Source of the DNA: Bacteroidaceae bacterium
GTDB lineage: Bacteria > Bacteroidota > Bacteroidia > Bacteroidales > Bacteroidaceae
DNA: 12,714 nucleotides
Assembly (NCBI GenBank): GCA_024695315.1
Contig: JAILIJ010000158.1
Coordinates: 1-12,714, forward strand
Direction: 5' to 3'
Shown: in pieces, positions 1-5,886 of the stretch
Layout: each line of letters opens with the position of its first letter
Position numbering within the stretch: position 1 is the stretch's first letter
Translations under genes and position numbers: made by a program
Notes under the pieces: generated by a model
What the model saw: the letters and a program-made list of their open reading frames with translations, nothing else
The model's database searches: none
Told to the model about the DNA's origin: nothing

Positions 1-176
1 ATTGTCGGTTCTATGCCAGCACGCTTGCAAAAGAGCTTGTGCATCTTGGATTTCTGATATCTACTGTCTGATTTTTTAGGAACTCTTGGAATGAGATTCT
101 GCGTCCCGTTTACCTCTTTCTTACCACGATATCCTTTGTCTCCTGCCAGATTCTTAATACATTTTCTTTTCTGTTC
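1..176 (-). pseudogene. IS5-type DDE transposase, internal fragment
   Basis: The minus strand reads as a 58-residue stretch containing GDKGYRGKKEV, then PKKSDSRYQK and finally KLFCKRAGIEPT at the window edge. DKGYRG and GIEPT are the blocks that carry the second Asp and the Glu of the DDE catalytic triad in IS5/IS4-type transposases widespread in Bacteroidota. The frame is closed upstream by TGA at 177-179, so the N-terminal half and first Asp are missing. The C-terminus continues off the left edge. Upstream in another frame there is a short open stretch (residues such as KDIYRNHRFHSPNNRKK, up to about 255) that could be part of the same element after a frameshift, but I do not recognise it. 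The copy is dead unless the upstream part lies elsewhere. Family level is confident; the exact IS is not. Confidence 0.75.
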
Positions 177-232
177 TCAAAGCCTTTTTACGGTTATTGG
201 GGGAGTGGAAACGATGGTTACGATAGATATCC

Positions 233-263
233 TTGGTAGTTAAATAAATGATGCTTATATTTG
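233..263 (+). promoter_or_regulatory. Possible Bacteroidales promoter before the 271-342 hairpin
   Basis: TATATTTG at 256-263 matches the TAnnTTTG -7 element, with TTGG at 233-236 nineteen bases upstream as an imperfect -33 element. Transcription would begin near 270, exactly where the inverted repeat starts. It lies inside decayed mobile DNA, so a chance match is possible. Confidence 0.35.
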
Positions 264-270
264 CAACGTT

Positions 271-342
271 AAAAAGCAAATTTCCAAGTTATCGTTTAGG
301 GCTAAAGCCCACACTGCGAAGGCGACGGGAGATTTGCTTTTT
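271..342. other. 72-nt inverted repeat: candidate small RNA or two-way terminator
   Basis: A 15-base arm at 271-285 (AAAAAGCAAATTTCC) pairs with 328-342 with one mismatch. Inside lies a tight hairpin GGGC-TAAA-GCCC (299-310) and a small GC-GAAG-GC element near 316-323. On the plus strand the 3' arm ends in TTTTT followed by ACTTTTT, and a promoter-like box sits just upstream, so the segment has the outline of a free-standing RNA of about 75 nt. On the minus strand it follows the stop codon of the phage remnant directly (the stop overlaps the arm) and would equally serve as its terminator. I do not recognise the family. Confidence 0.5.
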
Positions 343-1079
343 ACTTTTTATATAGTCTTATGTAATGCAGGAAGCGACCGTCAGCATTGCGCTTAACCTT
401 AAACTCAACACGGAAATCCTTATCACCATACTGCCATGCTTCAAAGACTGCATCCGGATGGTTTTTGGATGGTTCGTCGTAAAGCTTCGTTGCCTTGGCA
501 AGCATCTCATGTGCCTTGCGAGCATAGGCAAGGCGCACAGGATAGAGCGAGTCTTCTTGATGCTTATTACCCATTTCCTTATAGAAGGTCTTATTGACGT
601 ACACCGTGTCATCTGACGTGCTTACATCGAAACGCTTGGCTGAGAACTTGCCCACCTTGACGGTTGGCGTATTGCTCTTGCACCATGCTTCGAGTTCCCT
701 GCGCTGTCTTCTGACGAACTCGTCATGGGCAACGTTGCTGACGGTCTTGCCGTCTGAGGCTGGTGTCTTGTAGTACGGATGCTTAGGCGGGAAGATCTTC
801 ATTTGCTTTCCCGGGTTGAAGCGGAACATCTGTTGTTTGACACCAGCTGTAGAGTTGTCTCCCCGCTTCATAGCCAGTTCGGGGTCGCTCAGAGGGAACT
901 TCCCTTTACGTACCTGTACGACGGTGCAACGACATCCCCAGCCGTTTGGAGGATAATATTTATCCCAGAAAGGGTCAGAAGGTGGCAATGTGGTGCCGTG
1001 GAGCAGCGCATGATCCTCACGCACATGACTGTCCTGAGCTGTACGATACTGCAGGTCGTAACGGTCACCATCCTGTATT
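341..1079 (-). pseudogene. Phage minor head (Mu gpF-like) protein, 5'-truncated remnant
   Basis: The minus-strand frame reads DGDRYDLQYRTAQDSHVRED and then LPPSDPFWDKYYPPNGWGCRC. This is the hallmark of phage head-morphogenesis proteins of the Mu gpF / SPP1 gp7 family, which act in capsid assembly and portal contact. The C-terminal part (last ~100 residues, ending in KRNADGRFLHYIRLYKK) resembles the barnase/EndoU/RelE-like nuclease domains often appended to these proteins. The first available start, GTG at 1024, would cut the conserved YRTAQD block, and the frame stays open to about 1120 without a good start, so the true N-terminus is missing. Homology becomes convincing only below about 1080, immediately beside the host terminator at 1085-1119. 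No other phage gene follows. I read it as a relic of a Mu-like prophage; family confident, nuclease tail moderate. Confidence 0.75.
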
Positions 1080-1084
1080 AAACG

Positions 1085-1119
1085 AAAAAAGTAACCATAC
1101 CTATTACAGTATGGTTACT
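1085..1119 (-). terminator. Intrinsic terminator of the que/cyclophilin operon
   Basis: An 11-bp perfect stem, AGTAACCATAC (1090-1100) with GTATGGTTACT (1109-1119), has an 8-nt loop and, on the minus strand, a run of six T. The stop codon of the cyclophilin gene (1104-1106) lies inside the loop, so the last codons are part of the stem. Confidence 0.85.
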
Positions 1120-1919
1120 TTATTAATTCTTATTTCTTTAAGTGGAAAATCGTTGCTGTTGGTCCTGATTTTTTGGATCGTGAGTACCACTTTCATACCG
1201 TCAACCACTTCTCCGAATATGGTGTAGTCGTCATCAAGCCATGGGGCACCACCATAGGTGCGATAGGCTTTACGAATCTTATTTGTGTATGTAAGTGGAG
1301 GGTTGACGGATGCCTCGTAGTTTGCATCGTTCATGAGGTCTTGTAGGAAATATCCTAAGTCGTCACGTTGTCTGGCAGCTCTCATAGCTTGTATTTTTTC
1401 CTCATTATCCTTGACTTTTTGGTTGTAGATCTCTTCTGCGAGTTTCTGCTGTCGTGATGCTTCATAGCCGTCTAAATCGGCATCGCTTATAGGCTTGCCC
1501 GTGACTATGTAGAACTGGTATTTGTCGGAGGCACGTTCAGGATTTATATCATCGTTGTCTCTTGCTGCAGCCAGGACTCCTTTTCTGCTAAAATGTTGTG
1601 GAAAATGTATCTCAGCAGGTATCCTTTCCGTTTCCTTCGTAGTGTCGACAATAGCCCCCTGCTTTGTGTCGGGGTTACCTGTCTGGATCATGAAGTTACG
1701 AACAATTCTGTGGAAGAGTACACCATCGTATTTGCCATCTTTGGCATTTTTTATGAAGTTGTCGCGGTGGCCAGGAGTGTCGTTATATAATTTGACACGA
1801 ATATTGCCCTCTGTGGTCTCGATAAGAGCCTCTATCTCCTTTTCTCCGTTGGCTTGTCCGTTGCAGCTTGTGGATATGAGGGAGCATAGTGCAAGCAGTA
1901 AATATGCAAGATTTCTCAT
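1104..1919 (-). CDS. Lipoprotein cyclophilin-type peptidyl-prolyl cis-trans isomerase
   Basis: The 271-residue product starts with a lipoprotein signal (LLLALCSLISTSC, Cys at 19), so it should be lipid-anchored in the envelope and assist folding of exported proteins by isomerising X-Pro bonds. The cyclophilin core is seen in NIRVKLYNDTPGHRDNFIKN (about 39-58) and in FHRIVRNFMIQTGNP (69-83), which holds the catalytic Arg and the FM-Q-G motif. It continues with GVLAAAR (114-120), YQFYIVTG (134-141) and YTIFGEVVDGMKVV near the C-terminus. Between about 145 and 215 there is a charged helical insert absent from minimal cyclophilins; a similar insert is common in Bacteroidota homologues. The gene is 51 nt downstream of folE on the same strand, ends in the operon terminator, and is probably the last cistron. 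Its link to queuosine genes looks positional only. Confidence 0.88.
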   Translation of the reverse strand: MRNLAYLLLALCSLISTSCNGQANGEKEIEALIETTEGNIRVKLYNDTPGHRDNFIKNAKDGKYDGVLFHRIVRNFMIQTGNPDTKQGAIVDTTKETERIPAEIHFPQHFSRKGVLAAARDNDDINPERASDKYQFYIVTGKPISDADLDGYEASRQQKLAEEIYNQKVKDNEEKIQAMRAARQRDDLGYFLQDLMNDANYEASVNPPLTYTNKIRKAYRTYGGAPWLDDDYTIFGEVVDGMKVVLTIQKIRTNSNDFPLKEIRINKVTIL

Positions 1920-1970
1920 TGTTCAAAAGATTTATTGTGCGCTCTGTAATGCGAAGGTGTTCCAGGCGCT

Positions 1971-2552
1971 TTATTGGTTGTTCATAAGTAGGAGGAACTC
2001 ATTTCTTAGTTGTGCGTCTTCTTTGAACTTACCTGTGAAATAAGTTGTACACATAGGACCGTTGTTCTTTACGCCCCTCATGGTCTTGCACATGTGGCGT
2101 CCCTTAAGTACGATAGCAAATCCGAGTGCTTCGCCGTCGAGTGCTTCCGAGAGCATATCAACGATGTCGTGTCCGAGACGTTCCTGGAGCTGTAGTCTTG
2201 CGGCGCAGTATCCAACGACTCTTGCCACCTTGCTTATGCCGAGGATTTTTCCCGTAGGGCTTGGAATGTATGCGAAGTGATACTGTCCGAAGAAGGGTAG
2301 CATGTGGTGTTCACACATAGAATAGAAATCGCCGCTGTCACATATCATATCTGAAGAGTGTGCTTCGTTGGTGAAAGTGGTGATTTTTGGTTTTTGGCTT
2401 TCGTCGTATCCACGAAAGATTTCCTTGAACATTCTTGTTATTCGAGCAGGAGTCTCAACGATTCCTTCTCTGTCAGGGTTTTCCCCAATGGCAGTTATGA
2501 TGGTCCTTATCGCACGTTCAAGATCTTGTGCGTTTGAAGTGATAGTTTCCAT
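1971..2552 (-). CDS. folE: GTP cyclohydrolase I (zinc type IA)
   Basis: FolE converts GTP to 7,8-dihydroneopterin triphosphate, the shared first step of tetrahydrofolate and of queuosine/7-deazaguanine synthesis, in the cytoplasm. The 193-residue product shows ENPDREGIVETPARITRM (24-41), the zinc/catalytic segment SMCEHHMLPFFG (78-89) with Cys80 and His83, and GRHMCKTMRGV (151-161) with Cys155 as third zinc ligand, so it is the zinc-dependent type. Length is normal for a bacterial FolE. The start at 2552 overlaps queE by 46 nt. The next Met (residue 41) would delete the conserved PDREG block, so the overlap is real, and translation is probably coupled to queE. Its position after queD and queE says that its product is channelled at least partly to preQ0. 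Confidence 0.95.
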   Translation of the reverse strand: METITSNAQDLERAIRTIITAIGENPDREGIVETPARITRMFKEIFRGYDESQKPKITTFTNEAHSSDMICDSGDFYSMCEHHMLPFFGQYHFAYIPSPTGKILGISKVARVVGYCAARLQLQERLGHDIVDMLSEALDGEALGFAIVLKGRHMCKTMRGVKNNGPMCTTYFTGKFKEDAQLRNEFLLLMNNQ

Positions 2553-3079
2553 ATTGGATTATTGAGTATAAAATCAATTGTCTGTTTTAAAATCTCTTTG
2601 TTTTTCTCTGCGTCCTGCGTGTCGCAAGGCTGTAGCCTATATTCGCTTGCTTGGAGTGTGGCGTATTGGCTCATATCCTGTCCGTTGCCTTCAAATACGA
2701 CTTTGAGTTCGTCGATATGGTCGAGTTTTACGGCTTTGTATTTAGGAGAACAAGTGACCCAGTCGATCATACATCCCTCAGGTAGCTTGTTGGTGCCGTT
2801 TGTCTCAATTTGCACATATTTTCCAGCTTTATGGAGTTTGTCGATTAAAGAAGCTGTGATTTGTAGTGTTGGTTCGCCTCCTGTTATTACCACGTGATTT
2901 GCTGGATAACTCTTAGCTTTTTCTACGATTTCCTCTTCGCTCATCTCTGTAAAACTGTTAAAGTCTGTGTCGCAGAAGCTGCATCTGAGGTTGCACATTG
3001 CGAATCGTATGAAAATGGCAGGTGTGCCGGTATAGTGTCCTTCTCCTTGAAGTGAATAGAATATTTCGTTAACTTTCAT
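2507..3079 (-). CDS. queE: 7-carboxy-7-deazaguanine synthase, radical SAM
   Basis: QueE rearranges 6-carboxy-5,6,7,8-tetrahydropterin to 7-carboxy-7-deazaguanine, using S-adenosylmethionine and a 4Fe-4S cluster. The 190-residue product has the family N-terminus NEIFYSLQGEG (4-14), the cluster-binding CX3CX2C motif at Cys29, Cys33 and Cys36, the SAM-contacting VITGGEPTLQ at about 64-73, and the usual C-terminus LSLQTHKILNVR. It begins 40 nt after queD and overlaps folE by 46 nt at its 3' end, so the three form one transcription unit. The product would pass to QueC, which is not in this window. Confidence 0.95.
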   Translation of the reverse strand: MKVNEIFYSLQGEGHYTGTPAIFIRFAMCNLRCSFCDTDFNSFTEMSEEEIVEKAKSYPANHVVITGGEPTLQITASLIDKLHKAGKYVQIETNGTNKLPEGCMIDWVTCSPKYKAVKLDHIDELKVVFEGNGQDMSQYATLQASEYRLQPCDTQDAEKNKEILKQTIDFILNNPIWKLSLQTHKILNVR

Positions 3080-3119
3080 CTATTTTGGATTTATGCTTAT
3101 AGCGTTACTCTTTTATGCA

Positions 3120-3458
3120 TCAATCCTCATCTTTGATGTATGTCGCGATATTGGCTTTGCTTTCCTCTACGTCCACTTTCCAGCAGTGTGGAACTTGGTC
3201 GCATACCCATTTTGCGATGTTTTCCGCAGTCGGGTTGAAGGGTAGCAGTTCGTTGAAGTTACCATGATCCAGGTAACCATGAATTTTTTCTTTGACATGG
3301 GCAAAATCTATTACCATGCCGTCTCCATTCAATTCTTTAGCTTTGCAATGAACGGTCACAATCCAGTTGTGTCCGTGAAGGTTCTCGCATTTGCTTCTGT
3401 AGGAGAGTTTGAGTGCATGGCACCCAGCAATCTCCATTTGTTTTGATACGTAATACAT
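3120..3458 (-). CDS. queD: 6-carboxy-5,6,7,8-tetrahydropterin synthase
   Basis: QueD turns dihydroneopterin triphosphate (the FolE product) into 6-carboxytetrahydropterin, the second step to preQ0. The 112-residue protein is of the 6-pyruvoyl-tetrahydropterin synthase family: the three zinc histidines are His14, His28 and His30 (the last two in NLHGHNW), the catalytic Cys24 precedes them, LDHGNFNE at 63-70 carries the catalytic Asp-His, and PTAEN at 76-80 the substrate-binding Glu. The length is typical for QueD. Its start is 48 nt below the ABC-F stop, and that gap contains a predicted preQ1-I riboswitch whose pseudoknot ends two bases before the ATG. Production of QueD, and by coupling QueE and FolE, is therefore probably repressed when preQ1 is abundant. 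Confidence 0.94.
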   Translation of the reverse strand: MYYVSKQMEIAGCHALKLSYRSKCENLHGHNWIVTVHCKAKELNGDGMVIDFAHVKEKIHGYLDHGNFNELLPFNPTAENIAKWVCDQVPHCWKVDVEESKANIATYIKDED

Positions 3459-3460
3459 GT

Positions 3461-3489
3461 TAAGTTTTTGTTAGGGTTGCTTATACCTA
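3461..3489 (-). promoter_or_regulatory. Predicted preQ1-I riboswitch in front of queD
   Basis: The minus strand folds as an H-type pseudoknot. P1 pairs TAGG (3489-3486) with CCTA (3475-3472). The 10-nt loop TATAAGCAAC (3485-3476) ends in the C expected to pair with the ligand. An A-rich tail ACAAAAA (3471-3465) follows, and CTTA (3464-3461) pairs with TAAG in the loop (3483-3480). This is the architecture and size of preQ1-I aptamers (short hairpin, 10-12 nt loop with AG and AC blocks, A-rich tail, 3' CU pairing into the loop). P2 stops two bases before the queD ATG and there is no T-run, so control would be of translation initiation. The gene behind it makes the preQ1 precursor. Confidence 0.75.
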
Positions 3490-3506
3490 TTTTTTATTTT
3501 TGTTAT

Positions 3507-5144
3507 TTATCGACTTTTCTTTTCCAGTTCCTGGAGAGATTCCATTTTCTTTGTCTCGAGGAACTCATAGATACCGCAAAGGTGTTCTTTGACTTTCTGG
3601 TGTCCAAATTCGTATACTTTGTTTACTAGTCCATCAAGGAAGTCTCGGTCGTGACTGACGACGATGAGTGTGCCGTCAAAGTCTTTTAAGGCTTGTTTGA
3701 GCACATCCTTGGTCTTTAAGTCGAGGTGGTTTGTTGGCTCATCGAGGATAAGTAGGTTTACAGGCTCGAGAAGCAACTTAAGTATGGCGAGTCGTGTACG
3801 CTCGCCTCCAGAGAGGACTTTCACCTTTTTGGTACTTTCTTCGCCTCCAAACATGAATGCACCAAGCAAGTCGCGAATCTTGTTTCTAATCTCTCCCTTA
3901 GCCACGTCGTCGATGGTCTGGAAAACTGTTAGTTCGCCATCGAGTAATGATGCTTGGTTTTGGGCGAAATATCCTATTTGCACGTTATGTCCGAGTTGTA
4001 GTGAACCCTCGTGTTCAAGTTCTCCCATGATACATTTTACCATGGTAGATTTACCTTCGCCATTACGTCCTACGAATGCGACTTTTTCGCCTCTCTCTAT
4101 TGTGAAGGATGCGTCTTTGAAGATTACTCTGTCAAAGGCTTTTCCTACTCCTGATGCTATGACAGGATATTGGCCAGAGCGTGGTGAAGGTGGAAATTTG
4201 AGTCTGAGTGCGCTTGTGTCCTCTTCGTCAATTTCTATGATGTCGAGTTTTTCGAGCATCTTAACACGTGACTGTACCTGTAGGGTCTTTGAGTATGTAC
4301 CTTTGAAGCGTTCGATGAAGTCTTTGGTTTCTTGAATCATCTTTTGCTGCTCCTCATACTGTTTTCTCTGCTGCTCTCGACGTTCCTGTCTTAGTTCGAG
4401 GTAGTGAGAATAAGATGCTTTATAGTCGTAAATACGTCCCATAGTGACTTCTATGGTACGTGTGGTAATGCTGTCTACGAACTTGCGGTCATGGCTGATG
4501 ACGACTACGGCTTTACTGGATTCTTTGATGAAGTCTTCTAACCATTGTATGGATTCTATATCCAAGTGGTTGGTTGGCTCATCGAGAAGTAGTACATCTG
4601 GATCCTTGAGTAATAGTTTAGCTAGCTCTATACGCATTCTCCATCCTCCAGAAAACTCGCTTGTTGGTCGGTCGAAGTCTTTTCTTTCGAATCCGAGTCC
4701 AAGAAGTGTTTTCTCCACATCTTCTTCGAAATGCGTCATATCTATGGCGTAGAATTTCTCGCTCAGTGTGCTTACTTTTTCTATCAGCGCCATGTATTCA
4801 TCGCTTTCGTAGTCTGTTCGCGTTGCCAATTCGTTATTTATGGCTTCGATTTCCTTTTCTGTCTCTTTCAAGTGTGCAAAGGCTTGGCATGTCTCTTCAA
4901 AGACAGTCCTTCCGTCTTCTGTCATCAAATGTTGTGGAAGGTATGCTATGACACAGTCTTTAGGTGCTGATACTGTTCCTCTAGTTGCTGTTCTCACTCC
5001 TGCGAGAATCTTGAGCAGTGTGCTCTTTCCAGCTCCGTTTTTGCCCATGAGTGCAATACGGTCTTTTTCGTTTATTTGAAATGAAATATCCTTGAAAAGA
5101 GTTGTTCCTCCGAACTCTACGGTGAGATTGTCGACTGTAATCAT
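3507..5144 (-). CDS. ABC-F family ATPase (ribosome-associated)
   Basis: The 545-residue protein has two ABC domains and no membrane segment, the ABC-F plan of factors that bind the ribosomal E site and act on stalled or initiating ribosomes. Domain 1 has Walker A GKNGAGKS (34-41), signature FSGGWRMR (164-171) and Walker B DVLLLDEPTNHLD (183-195). Domain 2 has GRNGEGKS (359-366), LSGGERTR (444-451) and NLLILDEPTNHLD (463-475). The charged linker (about 240-300, with KGTYSKTLQVQSRVKMLEKL) matches the P-site tRNA interaction motif. It resembles the YbiT/Uup-like housekeeping group rather than a short antibiotic-resistance ABC-F, but subfamily cannot be fixed by eye. It is the first gene of the unit, about 78 nt below a good promoter, and shares its transcript with queD, queE, folE and the cyclophilin. 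Confidence 0.92.
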   Translation of the reverse strand: MITVDNLTVEFGGTTLFKDISFQINEKDRIALMGKNGAGKSTLLKILAGVRTATRGTVSAPKDCVIAYLPQHLMTEDGRTVFEETCQAFAHLKETEKEIEAINNELATRTDYESDEYMALIEKVSTLSEKFYAIDMTHFEEDVEKTLLGLGFERKDFDRPTSEFSGGWRMRIELAKLLLKDPDVLLLDEPTNHLDIESIQWLEDFIKESSKAVVVISHDRKFVDSITTRTIEVTMGRIYDYKASYSHYLELRQERREQQRKQYEEQQKMIQETKDFIERFKGTYSKTLQVQSRVKMLEKLDIIEIDEEDTSALRLKFPPSPRSGQYPVIASGVGKAFDRVIFKDASFTIERGEKVAFVGRNGEGKSTMVKCIMGELEHEGSLQLGHNVQIGYFAQNQASLLDGELTVFQTIDDVAKGEIRNKIRDLLGAFMFGGEESTKKVKVLSGGERTRLAILKLLLEPVNLLILDEPTNHLDLKTKDVLKQALKDFDGTLIVVSHDRDFLDGLVNKVYEFGHQKVKEHLCGIYEFLETKKMESLQELEKKSR

Positions 5145-5228
5145 CTTTTTTGCCTTGTTTGTTTATATAGCTTCTTTTGCTTTTTCTGTTTTTTGCTTCT
5201 TGAAATACTTTTTTTCTGAAATCGGCTG

Positions 5229-5260
5229 CAAAGATACACCTTTTAAAATTGAAATCGAAA
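5229..5260 (-). promoter_or_regulatory. Promoter of the ABC-F/que operon
   Basis: On the minus strand TATCTTTG (5236-5229) is a perfect TAnnTTTG -7 box, with TTTC (5260-5257) twenty bases upstream. The transcript would start near 5222, giving a leader of about 78 nt to the ABC-F ATG. I see no other promoter of this kind before queD. Confidence 0.75.
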
Positions 5261-5430
5261 TTCTTTTCTCATTTATTTGACTTTAAGGATGAGGGAAGTA
5301 AGATTAGAGAGTAAAATCTTCAAAAATTGATAATTATGAATCTTCCTTTTTTGTCAAAGAATTATACTTGAACGTTTTTTTATAGACTACAATAGTGAAA
5401 ACAATTTGATGAATATTAGTTTTCTTTTTT

Positions 5431-5451
5431 TTTATGTGTGATGCACATAAA
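5431..5451. repeat. Perfect 8-bp palindrome with 5-nt spacer
   Basis: TTTATGTG (5431-5438) and CACATAAA (5444-5451) flank TGATG. It lies in gene-free DNA between two divergent promoters and is not followed by a T-run on either strand, so it looks more like a protein-binding dyad than a terminator. Chance in AT-rich DNA is possible. Confidence 0.35.
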
Positions 5452-5636
5452 TGTGGTGATGTGGAATATTGAGTTAATGAAAATTTGTTTTGTTTGTTGT
5501 CCGATTTATGCTTTTTTCTCTTAAATGAGTATTTTTGTGTGTGTAAATATCTATGAATTGCTGTCAATATGTAAGTGATATGTTTGTAATGGCGGAAATG
5601 TGATATTTATGCCGATGCTGCTTGTGAAAATTCGTA

Positions 5637-5691
5637 TTTTATGGTGTGCGGGCGCACAAATGCAGAATTTTATGGTGTGTGGGTGCACAAA
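5637..5691 (+). repeat. Two 24-nt direct repeats upstream of the ncRNA promoter
   Basis: The copies TTTTATGGTGTGCGGGCGCA and TTTTATGGTGTGTGGGTGCA (each followed by CAAA) sit at 5637-5660 and 5668-5691, 31 nt (about three helical turns) apart. Each contains the dyad TGTGY-GGGY-GCACA. The two C/T differences keep the stem: one changes C-G to T-G and the other is in the loop. The pair ends 53 nt before the -33 box at 5745, a place expected for activator or repressor sites. Confidence 0.6.
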
Positions 5692-5744
5692 CAATGATAT
5701 GTATCAATAAAACGCGTGTTTTTGTGATTTTTTTAAAGAAAAAG

Positions 5745-5775
5745 TTTGCTGTCATTTTATTAGTCCTTAACTTTG
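5745..5775 (+). promoter_or_regulatory. Strong Bacteroidales promoter of the candidate ncRNA
   Basis: TTTG (5745-5748) and TAACTTTG (5768-5775) are separated by exactly 19 nt and both match the sigma-ABfr consensus, within an A/T-rich upstream stretch. No protein gene follows on this strand until 7521. Transcription would begin near 5783. Confidence 0.8.
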
Positions 5776-5805
5776 CATCGTCAAAAGGAAACAAAGACAT
5801 AAGAA

Positions 5806-5862
5806 ATGATGAAACTAAGTTTTGATTTTCTTCTGAAGTTTTCAAATGACATCAGGATGTGA
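5806..5862 (+). CDS. Possible 18-residue leader peptide in the ncRNA
   Basis: ATGATG at 5806 opens a frame for MMKLSFDFLLKFSNDIRM, about 24 nt after the predicted transcript start. The TGA stop (5860-5862) falls in the GTGA loop of the hairpin at 5854-5867. There is no clear ribosome site, and no downstream gene for a leader to control. It may be chance; a regulatory or small hydrophobic peptide cannot be excluded. Confidence 0.2.
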   Translation: MMKLSFDFLLKFSNDIRM

Positions 5863-5886
5863 ATCCTCACGTTTTCATTAGAAAAC
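5854..5886 (+). other. Two tandem hairpins with 4-nt loops at the 5' end of the ncRNA
   Basis: AGGAT-GTGA-ATCCT (5854-5867) has a GNRA-type loop. GTTTTC-ATTA-GAAAAC (5871-5886) follows after three bases. Both stems are perfect, and they are the only compact structures before the C-poor body. A competing stem GTGA/TCAC (5859-5862 with 5867-5870) could swap with the first. Confidence 0.5.

Noticed and set aside
341..1024. Intact phage gene starting with GTG at 1024
   Set aside because: The conserved YRTAQD block continues in frame upstream of 1024, so the gene is truncated rather than short.
5334..5567. 77-codon minus-strand open frame
   Set aside because: Lys/Asn/Ser-rich low-complexity product with no family resemblance in AT-rich DNA, containing the dyad at 5431-5451; most likely a chance opening.
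5639..5845. 68-codon minus-strand open frame
   Set aside because: It runs antisense through the direct repeats and the consensus promoter at 5745-5775 and shows no recognisable motif.
5783..5886. Type I toxin-antitoxin
   Set aside because: The 18-residue peptide lacks a clear membrane span with polar ends, and I see no antisense promoter over it.
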